A model generated the notes under the pieces. It was not told the origin of the DNA. It was given only the letters and a program-made list of their open reading frames with translations, and did no database searches. From Paenibacillus sp. J5C2022 (GTDB lineage Bacteria > Bacillota > Bacilli > Paenibacillales > Paenibacillaceae), in NCBI RefSeq assembly GCF_025567625.1, contig NZ_JAOQJC010000013.1, positions 99,937 to 163,936 on the forward strand: DNA of 64,000 bases. The letters run 5' to 3'. The translations under genes were made by a program, and so were the position numbers. Of this stretch, positions 54,396-63,924 are shown one piece after another (within the stretch, counting starts at the first letter, position 1; each line of letters starts with the position of its first letter).

Positions 54396-56078
54396 TCATT
54401 GTCGTAAGGACGCCGACTCCCGGTCTCTGTATTCTTGCGGCGTCATGTTCGTCGCTTTCTTGAAATAACGGTAAAAATACCGATCATTATCAAATCCAAG
54501 CAATTTCGAGATGTCCTGAATTCTGAATGACGATTCCACCAGCATCTCCTTTGCTTTATTGATTTTGAGCTCGTTAATATAATCGGATATATTCATACCG
54601 GTATTATTTTTGTATAATCGCGAAACGTAAGCGGAGCTGTGCCCCACCACTTCGCCGATTCTGGTCAAGGACAGATCTCCCGCAATATTAGCCTGAACAT
54701 ATCGCTGGATTTGCTTTACGACATCCTTCTCCTGCCGTTCATGCCCCGCCCGCTTCTGGTTGAAAATCTGTTCCGCAAGCTCAACATAATAATCGGATGT
54801 TTCATTCCAGGCTTCATGATGACCCATGTGGGTCAAACGATTAAGGTCAACCCGCTGTCCCAGATCATTCCACAGGTTCCATTTGTTCAAATAACGAATA
54901 AACATTAACGAAAAGGAATATTTGATCTCCTGTTTGAGTGATTCCGGCGCTTTCGGGTGAAGTTGCGCGACATTCATCATTTTGGGATACTCCAGAAAAA
55001 ACTGGTACCTTTGCCCATTCTCTAAATATTCGGCAAGCAGCTCTATTCGTTTGGCCCTCATCCTGCTTTGGTACTCCCATGGATCACTTTGATGCGAAGC
55101 CTGGTGCTTCTGCTCGGGCTCGAACAATAACAGTTCCGTTCCCATTCCGAGTCCATGACTGGAGAGAAGCTTTAATTGCTCGAGCTTATGGCCTGCTTGT
55201 GACCACTCTACCGCTTTATTGGCAACGGTTATGGAAATGGATAATTTCAGCAAGCTTTTGCATGTTCGCTGTACAAACTCCAGCGTTCCATGCACGAAGC
55301 GAGAGGCATGCTTCCACTCCTCCTCCGATACGGGCTTTACCGTATTTTGCAGCGCGGCAGAAGGCTGAACCAGCCAAATAAACTTGGCTCTTTCATACAC
55401 CAAAGTCACAACGCAACAAGAAGGAGACAGACATTCCTCCACTATATTTTGAATCGCGAACAACAAGGGGGCCCGGTCGTAGCTGCTGTAGTGCTGATCC
55501 CATTCATCCACTCGTCCAATCAGCACAAGAACGCGATTACAGCTGTCCAGCGGCATCTCCAGATTTCGGAATTGCTCCGGCAGCGCCGATGTCACCGCTG
55601 AGTTTCCTTCGAGAATATCCAATAAATAGTCCCTTTGCAGCATAGGCAAAGCCTGCTTTAATTGTTGCTTCGCCTTGTTCACCATACTGTCCATCTGAAG
55701 TTCCTTCTCGATAGCGGCGATGGTCTGCTCAACGACCTCCAGCAGTACTTCATCGCCTTCCGTCTTAAGCAAATATTGGCATGCGCCATGCCTCATCGCA
55801 TCCTGTATATAATCAAAGTCGCTATATCCGGTCAAAAAAATAACTTTACATAACGGCCATTGTTTGACGATAAGCTTCTGCAGCTGCAAGCCGTCCATTC
55901 CTGGCATGCGTATATCAGACAGTACAATATCCATTTTGGTACGCTCCAGCCAATTCAACGCCTCTTCGGGGTGATAAGCCCGGTATACCTCCACATTCAA
56001 ACGGGTTTCATTCGTAAATAGCTCAAATAATCCATCCACCACATGGCGCTCATTGTCTACGATTAGCAGCCGATACAT
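54396..56078 (-). CDS. Response regulator with AraC-type DNA-binding domain (YesN-like)
   Basis: A 560-residue regulator. The receiver domain (1-120) has D8, D55 (IVLSDIRMPGMDG) and K105 (YLLKTEGD). A long middle region of about 330 residues has no clear motif. The C-terminal AraC domain has two helix-turn-helix units (ISDYINELKINKAKEMLVESSFRIQDISKLLGFDNDRYFYRYFKKATNMTPQEYR). Such regulators activate the neighbouring sugar importer operon. It follows the kinase gene by 3 bases. Confidence 0.93.
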   Translation of the reverse strand: MYRLLIVDNERHVVDGLFELFTNETRLNVEVYRAYHPEEALNWLERTKMDIVLSDIRMPGMDGLQLQKLIVKQWPLCKVIFLTGYSDFDYIQDAMRHGACQYLLKTEGDEVLLEVVEQTIAAIEKELQMDSMVNKAKQQLKQALPMLQRDYLLDILEGNSAVTSALPEQFRNLEMPLDSCNRVLVLIGRVDEWDQHYSSYDRAPLLFAIQNIVEECLSPSCCVVTLVYERAKFIWLVQPSAALQNTVKPVSEEEWKHASRFVHGTLEFVQRTCKSLLKLSISITVANKAVEWSQAGHKLEQLKLLSSHGLGMGTELLLFEPEQKHQASHQSDPWEYQSRMRAKRIELLAEYLENGQRYQFFLEYPKMMNVAQLHPKAPESLKQEIKYSFSLMFIRYLNKWNLWNDLGQRVDLNRLTHMGHHEAWNETSDYYVELAEQIFNQKRAGHERQEKDVVKQIQRYVQANIAGDLSLTRIGEVVGHSSAYVSRLYKNNTGMNISDYINELKINKAKEMLVESSFRIQDISKLLGFDNDRYFYRYFKKATNMTPQEYRDRESASLRQ

Positions 56079-56081
56079 GTC

Positions 56082-57848
56082 TCACCCTCCCTTCTGCAAC
56101 GGAATAATAAGCTCAACCTTCATGCCGCCCATATCGCTTCTTGATACGTGAAGACCCGCCTTTGAGCCGAACTTAAGCCGCAGCCGACTATGCACATTGA
56201 TCACTCCCGTCGTCTCTGTCACCTGCTTGGCCATCATTATATCGGTTAGCTCCTGAAGCTTCCGGTCCGATAATTCGTCGCCATTATCCTCGATTGTAAT
56301 GGATAAATAATCGGCATGCCGGGCAAAATCGATTTTCAGTCGAGCGTCGCTTCTCCGTTCCTCCAATCCGTATTGAAATGCGTTTTCAATAAGCGGCTGA
56401 AGAATCATTCTGGGAACGAGGATGTCTCTGCACGCACTAGGGATCTCGCTCCAACTTACTTCGACCAAATCACCAAAGCGAACCATTTGAATTTCGACAT
56501 AGGATTTCGCATGCATCATTTCTACTTCCAGAGGCACTTCATCCATTCCGGTTCGAGTCAGAAAATGATAGTACTTGCTTAAGTGCTGAGTCATTTTCAC
56601 AACTTTGTCCATATCCTCCACCTTGGCCAGTCGATATAAGACATAAAAGCTGTTGTATAGAAAATGGGGGTTGATTTGAGACTGCAGCTGCTTTAATTCA
56701 GCTCGTTGATTGCGGATTTGACTTTCATATACTTCATGGATCAGAACATTAAGCCGATCTACCATCGCGTTAAATTGCCCATACACATAATAAAATTCAT
56801 CGCCGTTGGGATGGCGCACCTGAACGCTGAGATCCCCTTTTTCGACCTTGCGCAAAGCTCGGACCAAATGCCGAAGAGGACGATGGATATTGCGAAAAAT
56901 CCAATAGGAGAATCCGATAATGACCGTAATCGAAAATAACGATAACAGCCACATCCAGACGGTATATTGGGTCAGAGGCTTCAGAAGCTGACTCTCGGGA
57001 TAATAAAGCAGCAGCGACACATCAAGCTCCGACGATTTCTCATACGTAAGCAAATAAGAAGTGCCGCCGACATTCACACGGTCTTGTCCGCGACCTTGAC
57101 TGTCATATACAAAGGAAGGCGACTCCATGGAAATCGCCTCCATCAATTCCGGCTGCGATTCCCCATTCAGCATCCATGAATTGTCGTGCCCGAGCAGAAG
57201 GGCTCCGCCCCCCTCGACTCCCGTTATTCCGCTCAGAGAATCCCGGATTTGTTCCTTTGACAGCTCTACTGCAATAAGAAACACGGGAAGACGATCTCCA
57301 TAGTTGCTTTCCGGATAAGCGCCGCTGATAAAAAGACGCTCGTCCCAATAAATGAAGGGAGACTGCTTGTTATGCGACAGCGCTCGAACCGTCTCCGGCG
57401 GCATGACATGCTCGTCGTATCGATTCGAATATAAGATTTTGCCGATAAGCGGAATGTTCACGCTTGCTTCTCTCACATACAGGTTAGAGTTTTTCAGCAG
57501 CTCCAGCTTTTTTTCAATACGAAGAATAGCTGTGGTTCGGTCATGAACCGGCATGAGGTGGGACATATTGCTTATTTTCTGAAAATCATCATCAAACAAA
57601 TATTCGCGTTTAAGCGTTTCGATTCGATTCATCTCGGACTCGAACGAGCGGAGATAGAAGTCAATATTGGACTCCATTGCGTCCATAATCTCACTGCGCA
57701 TATTCCGCGCCGCTGATTGATTGATCATCAAGCTCATTACATACAGAGGACAGACCACAACGATAAAAGTAAGGACTATTTTCGGGAAAATAGTAAGTTG
57801 TCTGGCGTGCTGAAACCAATGGATAGGACCATCCCCCCTATATCGCAT
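56082..57848 (-). CDS. Sensor histidine kinase (YesM-like)
   Basis: A 588-residue membrane kinase: TM1 (IVLTFIVVVCPLYVMSLMI), an external region of about 240 residues, TM2 (VWMWLLSLFSITVIIGFSYWIF), HAMP, and the His_kinase domain with the phosphoacceptor in QLQSQINPHFLYNSFYVL. The HATPase has PLIENAFQYGLEE and TGVINVHSRLRLKFG. It probably senses the polysaccharide breakdown product outside the cell and phosphorylates the YesN-like partner. Its ATG comes three bases after the U-tract of the preceding terminator and has no clear ribosome site (TTTTAACTCC), which is unusual; no better in-frame start is visible just downstream. Confidence 0.9.
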   Translation of the reverse strand: MRYRGDGPIHWFQHARQLTIFPKIVLTFIVVVCPLYVMSLMINQSAARNMRSEIMDAMESNIDFYLRSFESEMNRIETLKREYLFDDDFQKISNMSHLMPVHDRTTAILRIEKKLELLKNSNLYVREASVNIPLIGKILYSNRYDEHVMPPETVRALSHNKQSPFIYWDERLFISGAYPESNYGDRLPVFLIAVELSKEQIRDSLSGITGVEGGGALLLGHDNSWMLNGESQPELMEAISMESPSFVYDSQGRGQDRVNVGGTSYLLTYEKSSELDVSLLLYYPESQLLKPLTQYTVWMWLLSLFSITVIIGFSYWIFRNIHRPLRHLVRALRKVEKGDLSVQVRHPNGDEFYYVYGQFNAMVDRLNVLIHEVYESQIRNQRAELKQLQSQINPHFLYNSFYVLYRLAKVEDMDKVVKMTQHLSKYYHFLTRTGMDEVPLEVEMMHAKSYVEIQMVRFGDLVEVSWSEIPSACRDILVPRMILQPLIENAFQYGLEERRSDARLKIDFARHADYLSITIEDNGDELSDRKLQELTDIMMAKQVTETTGVINVHSRLRLKFGSKAGLHVSRSDMGGMKVELIIPLQKGG

Positions 57849-57850
57849 GG

Positions 57851-57889
57851 AGTTAAAACAAAGGCAAAGATTGCATATCTCTGCCTTTG
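57851..57889 (-). terminator. Terminator of the secreted glycosidase gene
   Basis: On the minus strand a 13-pair stem CAAAGGCAGAGAT / ATCTTTGCCTTTG (one G-U pair) is followed by TTTTAACT. It begins 14 bases after the glycosidase stop codon and ends right at the start codon of the kinase gene. Confidence 0.82.
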
Positions 57890-57902
57890 ATTATAACGAA
57901 TA

Positions 57903-60900
57903 TCAGGATTTGTCGACTAGTCTAAGAAATAGATCATCAAACCATGCCGTGCCGTTAACCCCCCACAGCTGCGCTTGCAACTGAACACTGGCCGCAAGAG
58001 GAGGCAGCGTGATCTTGCCTCTTACGTATGTCCAATCGTTCGTTCCATGCAGTACAGTCGTGCTAACATTGGCTTGCAGCCATTGGCCGTTGGAGTCCAT
58101 TGCAATCGCTTGCAGCTGTGCTCCCATTGCGCCGGTGGCAACGCCTGATGTTTTGATCCAACCTCCAAATTCGAATTCCTTGCTCACCTGCAGGTTACTT
58201 CTGGATGTATGCCAGGCCGAGTATTGATTAGCGTTATTCGTAATTTTGAGCGACTTCTTCCCTTGATAATAGGTTGAATCATCCCATGCGAACGGCATGC
58301 CGGACGAAGTCCAGCTGGACCAGCCCGTTGGACCGCCAGTCCCTATTTCCATCCCCGCATTGGAAATGCCCGTATCCGCCGCAAACAATTCAAAGTCGTC
58401 AAACCATACGGTACCGGAAGCCGAATACAAATTGCCAACAATATAGAGGTACGCTGTTCCCGCGGGCGGATTAAAGCTGAGCGTATATTTCTTCCAGTCA
58501 TTCGTGCCGCTTACGAATGGAATGCGATAGGTTGCAAGCACATTGTGCGCCGAATCCTTGGCCTCTACCGAGATAAAGGCGCCCTGCGTTCCGGCAACGG
58601 ACAACGTCTTGATCCACGCCGACAATTGCAGCGTCTTTGTCAGGCTCACTGGAGCGTTCATCTGAGCGATCCATGCGGAATGATCCGTTGTTGCGTTCGT
58701 AATCTTCAACGATTTGTTTCCCCAGTGACGCGTGCTGGAATCCCATGCGAACGTTCCGCTTGATGATTGATTCCATGTCGTCCAATCGTCTGGCGACGTC
58801 GTTCCGTTCTCCGCCCCGCCATTTGGATTATCCGACTTTCTAGGGAATTTCATCGTAAACACTTCATTGCTGTCGATCTGGAACCTTGGATAATAACCTC
58901 TGAACCTGCCCCCGTTTTGGAGCGTCATCGATTTGGCGGAACCGAATTCATATCTGATCATCTGTGAAGCCGGAGGCTGATACAAGCTTAAGCTGGTTGC
59001 ATTCTTCGTTACGAACTCGCCCGGAAACGTATCGCTCATCACATCTTCACTGCCGTCCGACCAATAAGCCGATGTGACGTTGCGCGGAACGATTCCTCCG
59101 TCCTCAATGAAATAGCCTCCGGCGTTCGGGCCTTGCACTTTTATCTCAATTCTGTCTGTATAGAAGTCATAATACAAGGTTTCATCACCCAGAACCGTCA
59201 CTATCCGTTTGTGCGTAGAGCTAATATCCGAGAAGGTTACGGAATCCGCCTCATAGGACATTCCGCTCTGTCCTACGATGGACACATCCGGCTTCTCCAC
59301 GAATCGAATGTCGTCAAACCATACCGTACCGCTATTTTCATAGAGGTAACCGCCAATTTGAACTGTGGCCGTTCCGTAAGGAACGGTTACATCGGATACA
59401 AAATACGTCCAATCCTGCGTGCCCACATTGGAGTAGGCGTCCGCTCCGCCCCTCGCCCCGAGGGAAACGCCGTTCGCATCGAAAAACTGAATGTTCAGAT
59501 AGGCACCCCGACCGGCTCCGTTCGGCCCGTCTACTTGATCCGTTTTGATCCAATACGAAACCTCATAATGCTTGCCTGGAATAAAGTCGGTTGTCTGCTG
59601 GTACCAGGTTGAATTTGCGGATTGATTGGCGTTCGTTATTTTGAGGGAGCGGCTTCCGCTATGCCTCACGCTCGCATCCCATGTGAACGAGCCGTTGGCG
59701 TTATTCCATGAATACCAATTATCCGGTGCGGTCGTTCCGTCTTCCGCGCCGCCATTTTGCACCTTATCGGTAAAAGCACTGTTATTATATTTAAGCACCA
59801 TTGGCGTCGAATAAAAATCCAAACCTAAATTTTGTCTGCTGTAGCCTTGTTTATCCTGCAAAAATCCAATAACTCCCGCTTTCTTATATACTCTGACCTT
59901 GTAACCGTTCGCAAAGTCGGAGTCAATCTCATAATAATCATAATCCGTCGAGTTGATGACGCTTAGCGTATCGGAATATGCTTCATCCCCAACCTGTACG
60001 GAGGCATACGCCGAAGCGGGGCCTTCGTTTTCCGATCCGTCCACAGCCGAAACTTTATAATAATACGTTTTGCCTTGTTCCACTGTGCGATCGTGGAAGG
60101 AAGGCGCTCCTCCCGGCTTTATCCATATTTCACCCACCTTGTTTCCCGGTGCAGGTGTGAATGCGCTCGTATCACTCCGATAGATTCTATAGTAGGACAA
60201 GTCCGCTTCCCCGCCTGCGGTCCACGTTATGCTCGCCTGGTGAAAATCCGGTGCTGCTGCATTCAAACCCGTTACTTGCGCAGGAGCCGTCTGATCAGGA
60301 ATGTCCGAGTAATAGTAAATTGTATTAGCCGGAATCGTATCTGTAAACGAGGTTCCGCTTATGGACTTGGTTCCGAAGCTCGCCGGAATTTCGCCAAACT
60401 TATCGACTAAATCAATAGAAGCTGACTCGAACTTATATTTCCTGAACGTCGTATGAATGGAGTCCTCAAGCGTAAAGTTTACATCTGCGTCATTATTCGA
60501 CCAGTTCACCACGATAATGGTGTGTTTGCCTTCTGCTGTTTGAATGATGGCGGGTATAATCGCTTCATTCGTAGTGGTCGCTTGATACGCTGTCGATCCT
60601 TTTGGTATAAGCTTATACGCCAGTGCCGTCGCCTTGTAGTTGGGTCTTGGCGTAAAGTTCTCCTGCTTGCTGCCAATGATGCCGAAGCCGTAATCTCCAA
60701 AGCTGGTAGACGTTTGATTGGAGCCGGAAGGCCATGTCCAGATATCGTCCGCGAACGACCATCGGCCGAACTCGCTGACACCTGCCCTTAATCCGTTGGC
60801 AATCAATGCGACGGAATTGAGTCCATCCTCCGCTCTGCGAATCGTGCCAGTTGGGGTATAATCGGTTATCATAATCGGTTTGTCAGCCCCATTGGGGTCA

Positions 60901-61808
60901 TTGGCTTTAATGATATCGATGTAGCTTTTGATCAAGCTGACATAGGTTCCATCCGTCGCCTCCGCTTTGGTCTGTCCGGAATGGATGGTATACGCGTCGA
61001 GACTGGCGGAGATATTCGTTGACAGATCGTCCAGCCAGTCGGCTGTATCATGGTCGCTGTAACCGATCTCGGGACCAATCAGCTTTACGTATTGCAGCAG
61101 ATTTTCGCTTTGCAGTCTGCTCCGCACCGCAGTCATGGATTCTTTGTAGCTCTTCAGCTTGCTGACGCCTGGCGGAGTCAGGAAGAAGTTGTTGGGCTCC
61201 CCGGAGAAGGAAACGTATTTGACATTCGTAAACCCTTTGGTCACTACAAGGTGTTTCACCATAGCAGCGATATGCTCCGCATACTCGGGGACCATGCCTG
61301 TATTAGGTCCGGTGTTCGACGCGTACTCGGCAGTGAGCCAAGGATACATGACTCTGGGATCGTCAACCATAACGTCTACAAACACGTCCACGTTCATATC
61401 TTTAAAAGCTTGAAGGTATTTATACAGCGAGTTCATTTCGATGCTGTTCCATGTAAATCCGGAATCCAGCATGACATCGGGGTCCGCATTGTCATTCGTC
61501 GGCTCCCACCAAGCTCCATCTAACCATAATCGGGCGACTGTAGAGCCTGTTTTTTTAAATTGCGTCATTAACACCGCCAAGTCGTCATCGTTGAAATCTT
61601 TAACCTTCCAGGAAGAATGATAGCCGAAGGGCATAACCGTTCCTCCCATGCCAAGCGTCGTGCCTTCAAAAGCTTTTGTGTTGTTTTTTAACGCGATGTC
61701 TACCGTCGAGTTAGCCGATACTTTGTCTGCGCTTTCAAAAATAATGATGCCTGACAGCAGCAGCGCAACGCTTGCAAGAAGCATGAATCGCAATTTGTTG
61801 CTTCTCAT
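57903..61808 (-). CDS. Secreted modular glycoside hydrolase with Fn3 and three carbohydrate-binding modules
   Basis: A 1301-residue exported enzyme. Signal peptide 1-32; a clan-A-like TIM barrel about 45-390 with acid/base candidate E204 (YVSFSGEPNNFFL); a beta-domain to about 505; an Fn3 domain 509-607; a further beta-domain 610-682 continuing at 840-990 that is interrupted by the first carbohydrate-binding module (684-838). Two more modules of the same CBM4/9-like type are at 993-1145 and 1150-1300; all three share NGGAE-type starts, SLKITN and TVWFDD. No membrane anchor or sortase signal is visible. The GH family is not certain (GH39/GH44/GH51-like by motif). It starts the cluster and probably makes the oligosaccharides the importer takes up. 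ATG follows GGGAGGG. Confidence 0.82.
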   Translation of the reverse strand: MRSNKLRFMLLASVALLLSGIIIFESADKVSANSTVDIALKNNTKAFEGTTLGMGGTVMPFGYHSSWKVKDFNDDDLAVLMTQFKKTGSTVARLWLDGAWWEPTNDNADPDVMLDSGFTWNSIEMNSLYKYLQAFKDMNVDVFVDVMVDDPRVMYPWLTAEYASNTGPNTGMVPEYAEHIAAMVKHLVVTKGFTNVKYVSFSGEPNNFFLTPPGVSKLKSYKESMTAVRSRLQSENLLQYVKLIGPEIGYSDHDTADWLDDLSTNISASLDAYTIHSGQTKAEATDGTYVSLIKSYIDIIKANDPNGADKPIMITDYTPTGTIRRAEDGLNSVALIANGLRAGVSEFGRWSFADDIWTWPSGSNQTSTSFGDYGFGIIGSKQENFTPRPNYKATALAYKLIPKGSTAYQATTTNEAIIPAIIQTAEGKHTIIVVNWSNNDADVNFTLEDSIHTTFRKYKFESASIDLVDKFGEIPASFGTKSISGTSFTDTIPANTIYYYSDIPDQTAPAQVTGLNAAAPDFHQASITWTAGGEADLSYYRIYRSDTSAFTPAPGNKVGEIWIKPGGAPSFHDRTVEQGKTYYYKVSAVDGSENEGPASAYASVQVGDEAYSDTLSVINSTDYDYYEIDSDFANGYKVRVYKKAGVIGFLQDKQGYSRQNLGLDFYSTPMVLKYNNSAFTDKVQNGGAEDGTTAPDNWYSWNNANGSFTWDASVRHSGSRSLKITNANQSANSTWYQQTTDFIPGKHYEVSYWIKTDQVDGPNGAGRGAYLNIQFFDANGVSLGARGGADAYSNVGTQDWTYFVSDVTVPYGTATVQIGGYLYENSGTVWFDDIRFVEKPDVSIVGQSGMSYEADSVTFSDISSTHKRIVTVLGDETLYYDFYTDRIEIKVQGPNAGGYFIEDGGIVPRNVTSAYWSDGSEDVMSDTFPGEFVTKNATSLSLYQPPASQMIRYEFGSAKSMTLQNGGRFRGYYPRFQIDSNEVFTMKFPRKSDNPNGGAENGTTSPDDWTTWNQSSSGTFAWDSSTRHWGNKSLKITNATTDHSAWIAQMNAPVSLTKTLQLSAWIKTLSVAGTQGAFISVEAKDSAHNVLATYRIPFVSGTNDWKKYTLSFNPPAGTAYLYIVGNLYSASGTVWFDDFELFAADTGISNAGMEIGTGGPTGWSSWTSSGMPFAWDDSTYYQGKKSLKITNNANQYSAWHTSRSNLQVSKEFEFGGWIKTSGVATGAMGAQLQAIAMDSNGQWLQANVSTTVLHGTNDWTYVRGKITLPPLAASVQLQAQLWGVNGTAWFDDLFLRLVDKS

Positions 61809-61969
61809 GATTTCCCTCCCGATCTCACATTAGGATGACACCAAAAATGAAGATTGTGCCTGATCTCACTATAAAGCAACTCTATTTTCCTTATCGACTA
61901 TAAAGTTTCTACTTGTGACTCACCATTCTTGTTCTGGCCGATAAAACTCGCCTTCCGATAAGGGATTAC

Positions 61970-62105
61970 GGAGCATGGAGATCATCCTGCTGCTTATCGC
62001 TGCCGGCTTGATGGCATGCGGAATACGGGCGGTCTATCGAATCGACCGTCCGTACATCGCATTGGCTCCCAGCCTGCTGACAGCCGTATTCGGCTGTTGC
62101 GGACT
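61970..62105 (+). pseudogene. Diverged duplicate of the copD 3' end
   Basis: This 136-base stretch aligns without gaps to 44154-44289 in copD, at about 90% identity by eye (13 differences). It encodes MEIILLLIAAGLMACGIRAVYRIDRPYIALAPSLLTAVFG in the same frame as the copD C-terminus but has no upstream copD part and no ribosome site. It lies directly beyond the carbohydrate cluster, upstream of the large glycosidase gene and facing the other way. The stretch between the glycosidase gene and this copy (61809-61969) is AT-rich and must hold the glycosidase promoter, which I could not place. Confidence 0.8.
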
Positions 62106-62115
62106 ATGCGGGATG

Positions 62116-62203
62116 GCCTGCAATTGTCTAACCTGCCTCTTTTCACGCTCTAGCCGAGGATTCATCGCCTGCAGTTGCCTAACCAGCTACTTCTCGCGTC
62201 GCT
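62116..62203. repeat. Two degenerate copies of the 51-bp repeat family
   Basis: GCCTGCAATTGTCTAACCTG (from 62116) and GCCTGCAGTTGCCTAACCAG (from 62167) are 51 bases apart, followed in both by a TTCTCGCG-like segment. They align with the CTACAGCTGCTCAAACCAGC...TTTCTCGCC part of the array at 7002-7385 and have the same period. The second copy covers the stop codon of rarA. Confidence 0.6.
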
Positions 62204-63491
62204 GTTGATTTTGCCTGATGCGATCCTCCATCCCCTGCTCTGTCGCTTGATAGAAGCTCTTGGTTGCGAGCGGATCAGGCAAATACTGCTGCTTCACATA
62301 GTGATGCGGGTAATCGTGCGGATATTTGTAGCCGGTATGTCCCAGCTTGCTGGCGCCGCTGTAATGCGTATCGCGCAGATGCAGCGGCACCTCCGCGTTG
62401 CCTGTCCGTTCCATAGCCGCCATCACATTGCCGATTGCGATCGCCGTCGCATTGGACTTTGGACTTTCCACCGCGAACAAGATCGCTTGGGCAATATTAT
62501 ACTTCGCTTCCGGCCAGCCGATCTTATGGTAAGCGTCCATCGCTGTCACGGCTTGCACCATCGCCTGGGGATTCGCCAGCCCGATGTCCTCGCTGCATGC
62601 CACAATCAGCCTGCGAAGGAACGTCATAGGGTCCATTCCCAGCTTCTCCACGGCATACAGGAACCAGAACAGCGCCGCATCGCTGGAGCCTCTAACGCTC
62701 TTGTGGAAGGCGGACAGCACATCGTATTGTGTCGACTGGTCGGCCCGAATCGTCGGCTTCTGCACGGATTCCTGGGCTACCTCCAGCGTAATCCGGACAG
62801 AGCCGTCCGGCTCCGACGGCGTCGTGACGGCCGCCAGCTCAAGCGCATTCAGGGCGCGGCGGATATCGCCTCCCGCCATCTCCGCCATATGCTCCAGAGC
62901 CGCTTCCTCCACATGCAGCTTCATGAAGCCGAGGCCTCTCCCCGTGTCGACGATGGCCCGCCGCATGGCTTCCATCGCATGGCGCTTGTCCAGCGCCTCC
63001 AGTTGGAATAGCGTGGAACGCGACAGCAAGGCCCCGTTCACATGATGGAACGGATTCTCCGTCGTTGCCCCGATGAAGACGATAATGCCTTGCTCCACGG
63101 CAGGAAGGAGCGCGTCCTGGCGGGACGTGTTGAAGCGGTGCACCTCGTCCAGGAACAGTATCGTCTTCTTGCCGTACAGCGATTTCTTCGTGCGCGCTTG
63201 CTCAATTACTTCCCGGACATCCTTCACGGACGCATCGACGGCGTTAAGCTTGACGAAGTCTCCTTCCGTACGAAGCGATATAATATGTGCGAGCGTCGTC
63301 TTCCCGCAGCCGGGAGGGCCGTAGAGCAGAATCGATGACACCTGATCCCCTTCAATCGCCCTCCGCAATAGCTTGCCCGGCCCGACAATGTGCTCCTGTC
63401 CGATATATTCGTCAAGCGTCTGCGGCCTCATCCGGTCCGCCAGCAATCTGGCGCGCGGCCGCTCTTCTTCGTCATAGCTGAATAAGTCCAT
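62187..63491 (-). CDS. rarA: Replication-associated recombination protein A (RarA/MgsA family AAA+ ATPase)
   Basis: A 434-residue AAA+ ATPase of the RarA/WRNIP1 family, related to clamp-loader subunits, acting at stalled replication forks with SSB. Walker A GPPGCGKTT is at 58-66, Walker B LFLDEVHRF, sensor 1 GATTEN, and the tetramerisation region SPKSNATAIAIGNVMAAM plus HLRDTHYSGASKLGHTGYKYPHDYPHHYV near the end. Length is normal. The ATG at MDLFSYDEEE is used; a TTG four codons earlier would abut the AAGGG. In B. subtilis yrvN lies next to cymR; here about 22 kb separate them. Confidence 0.95.
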   Translation of the reverse strand: MDLFSYDEEERPRARLLADRMRPQTLDEYIGQEHIVGPGKLLRRAIEGDQVSSILLYGPPGCGKTTLAHIISLRTEGDFVKLNAVDASVKDVREVIEQARTKKSLYGKKTILFLDEVHRFNTSRQDALLPAVEQGIIVFIGATTENPFHHVNGALLSRSTLFQLEALDKRHAMEAMRRAIVDTGRGLGFMKLHVEEAALEHMAEMAGGDIRRALNALELAAVTTPSEPDGSVRITLEVAQESVQKPTIRADQSTQYDVLSAFHKSVRGSSDAALFWFLYAVEKLGMDPMTFLRRLIVACSEDIGLANPQAMVQAVTAMDAYHKIGWPEAKYNIAQAILFAVESPKSNATAIAIGNVMAAMERTGNAEVPLHLRDTHYSGASKLGHTGYKYPHDYPHHYVKQQYLPDPLATKSFYQATEQGMEDRIRQNQQRREK

Positions 63492-63634
63492 TTCATTGCA
63501 CAACCCTTATCTATGATATATGAAGATCATAGCATAACCTCGCATGGCGTCTCCAGCACATCCTTAATGGAAGCCGCTCTTCTTCTTATCTCATTGGATA
63601 AGAACTTCAACCGCATGTTGCAAATGCGCTTCAT

Positions 63635-63917
63635 GCGTCCGTGAGACTTCCCACGGTAAGACGCGTAACTTTCGTCCCATGTACCCGCCGCATTTATATC
63701 CTCGTGTCCGTGCAGTTTATTGGATTTCGTCTTGTTGTGCAGACTTATCCCACTTTGGATGCCTGATACGATTCGTGTTCCTCGGGTCGGTACTTTGCCT
63801 CCAGCTTCCTTCAGATTCCACCTCGCGATGGACACCCTTGCTCTTGGCGAATGGTTGGCAACTGCAAGCCCCCATAGCGGACTCTCACCGCCTAGCTACA
63901 CGCCATGCGTGGCGCAC
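63635..63917 (-). mobile_element. 5' remnant (domain I) of a bacterial group IIC intron
   Basis: Read on the minus strand from 63917, the sequence begins GTGCGCC, the group II 5' end, and follows the domain I pattern known from class C introns such as that of Oceanobacillus iheyensis: GGTGAGAGTCC, GCAAGGGTGTCC, GGAATCTGAAGGAAGC, GAGGAACACGAA, GGATAAGT, and TTACCGTGGGAAGTCTCACGG near the end. Domains II-VI and the reverse transcriptase are missing; the match stops near 63635, about 145 bases before rarA. A hairpin just upstream fits the class C habit of inserting behind terminator-like stems. Confidence 0.8.
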
Positions 63918-63924
63918 ATCAATA

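Noticed and set aside
63527..63835. 102-residue protein starting MSIARWNLKEAGG on the minus strand
   Set aside because: It lies over conserved group II intron domain I sequence and has no recognisable protein family.
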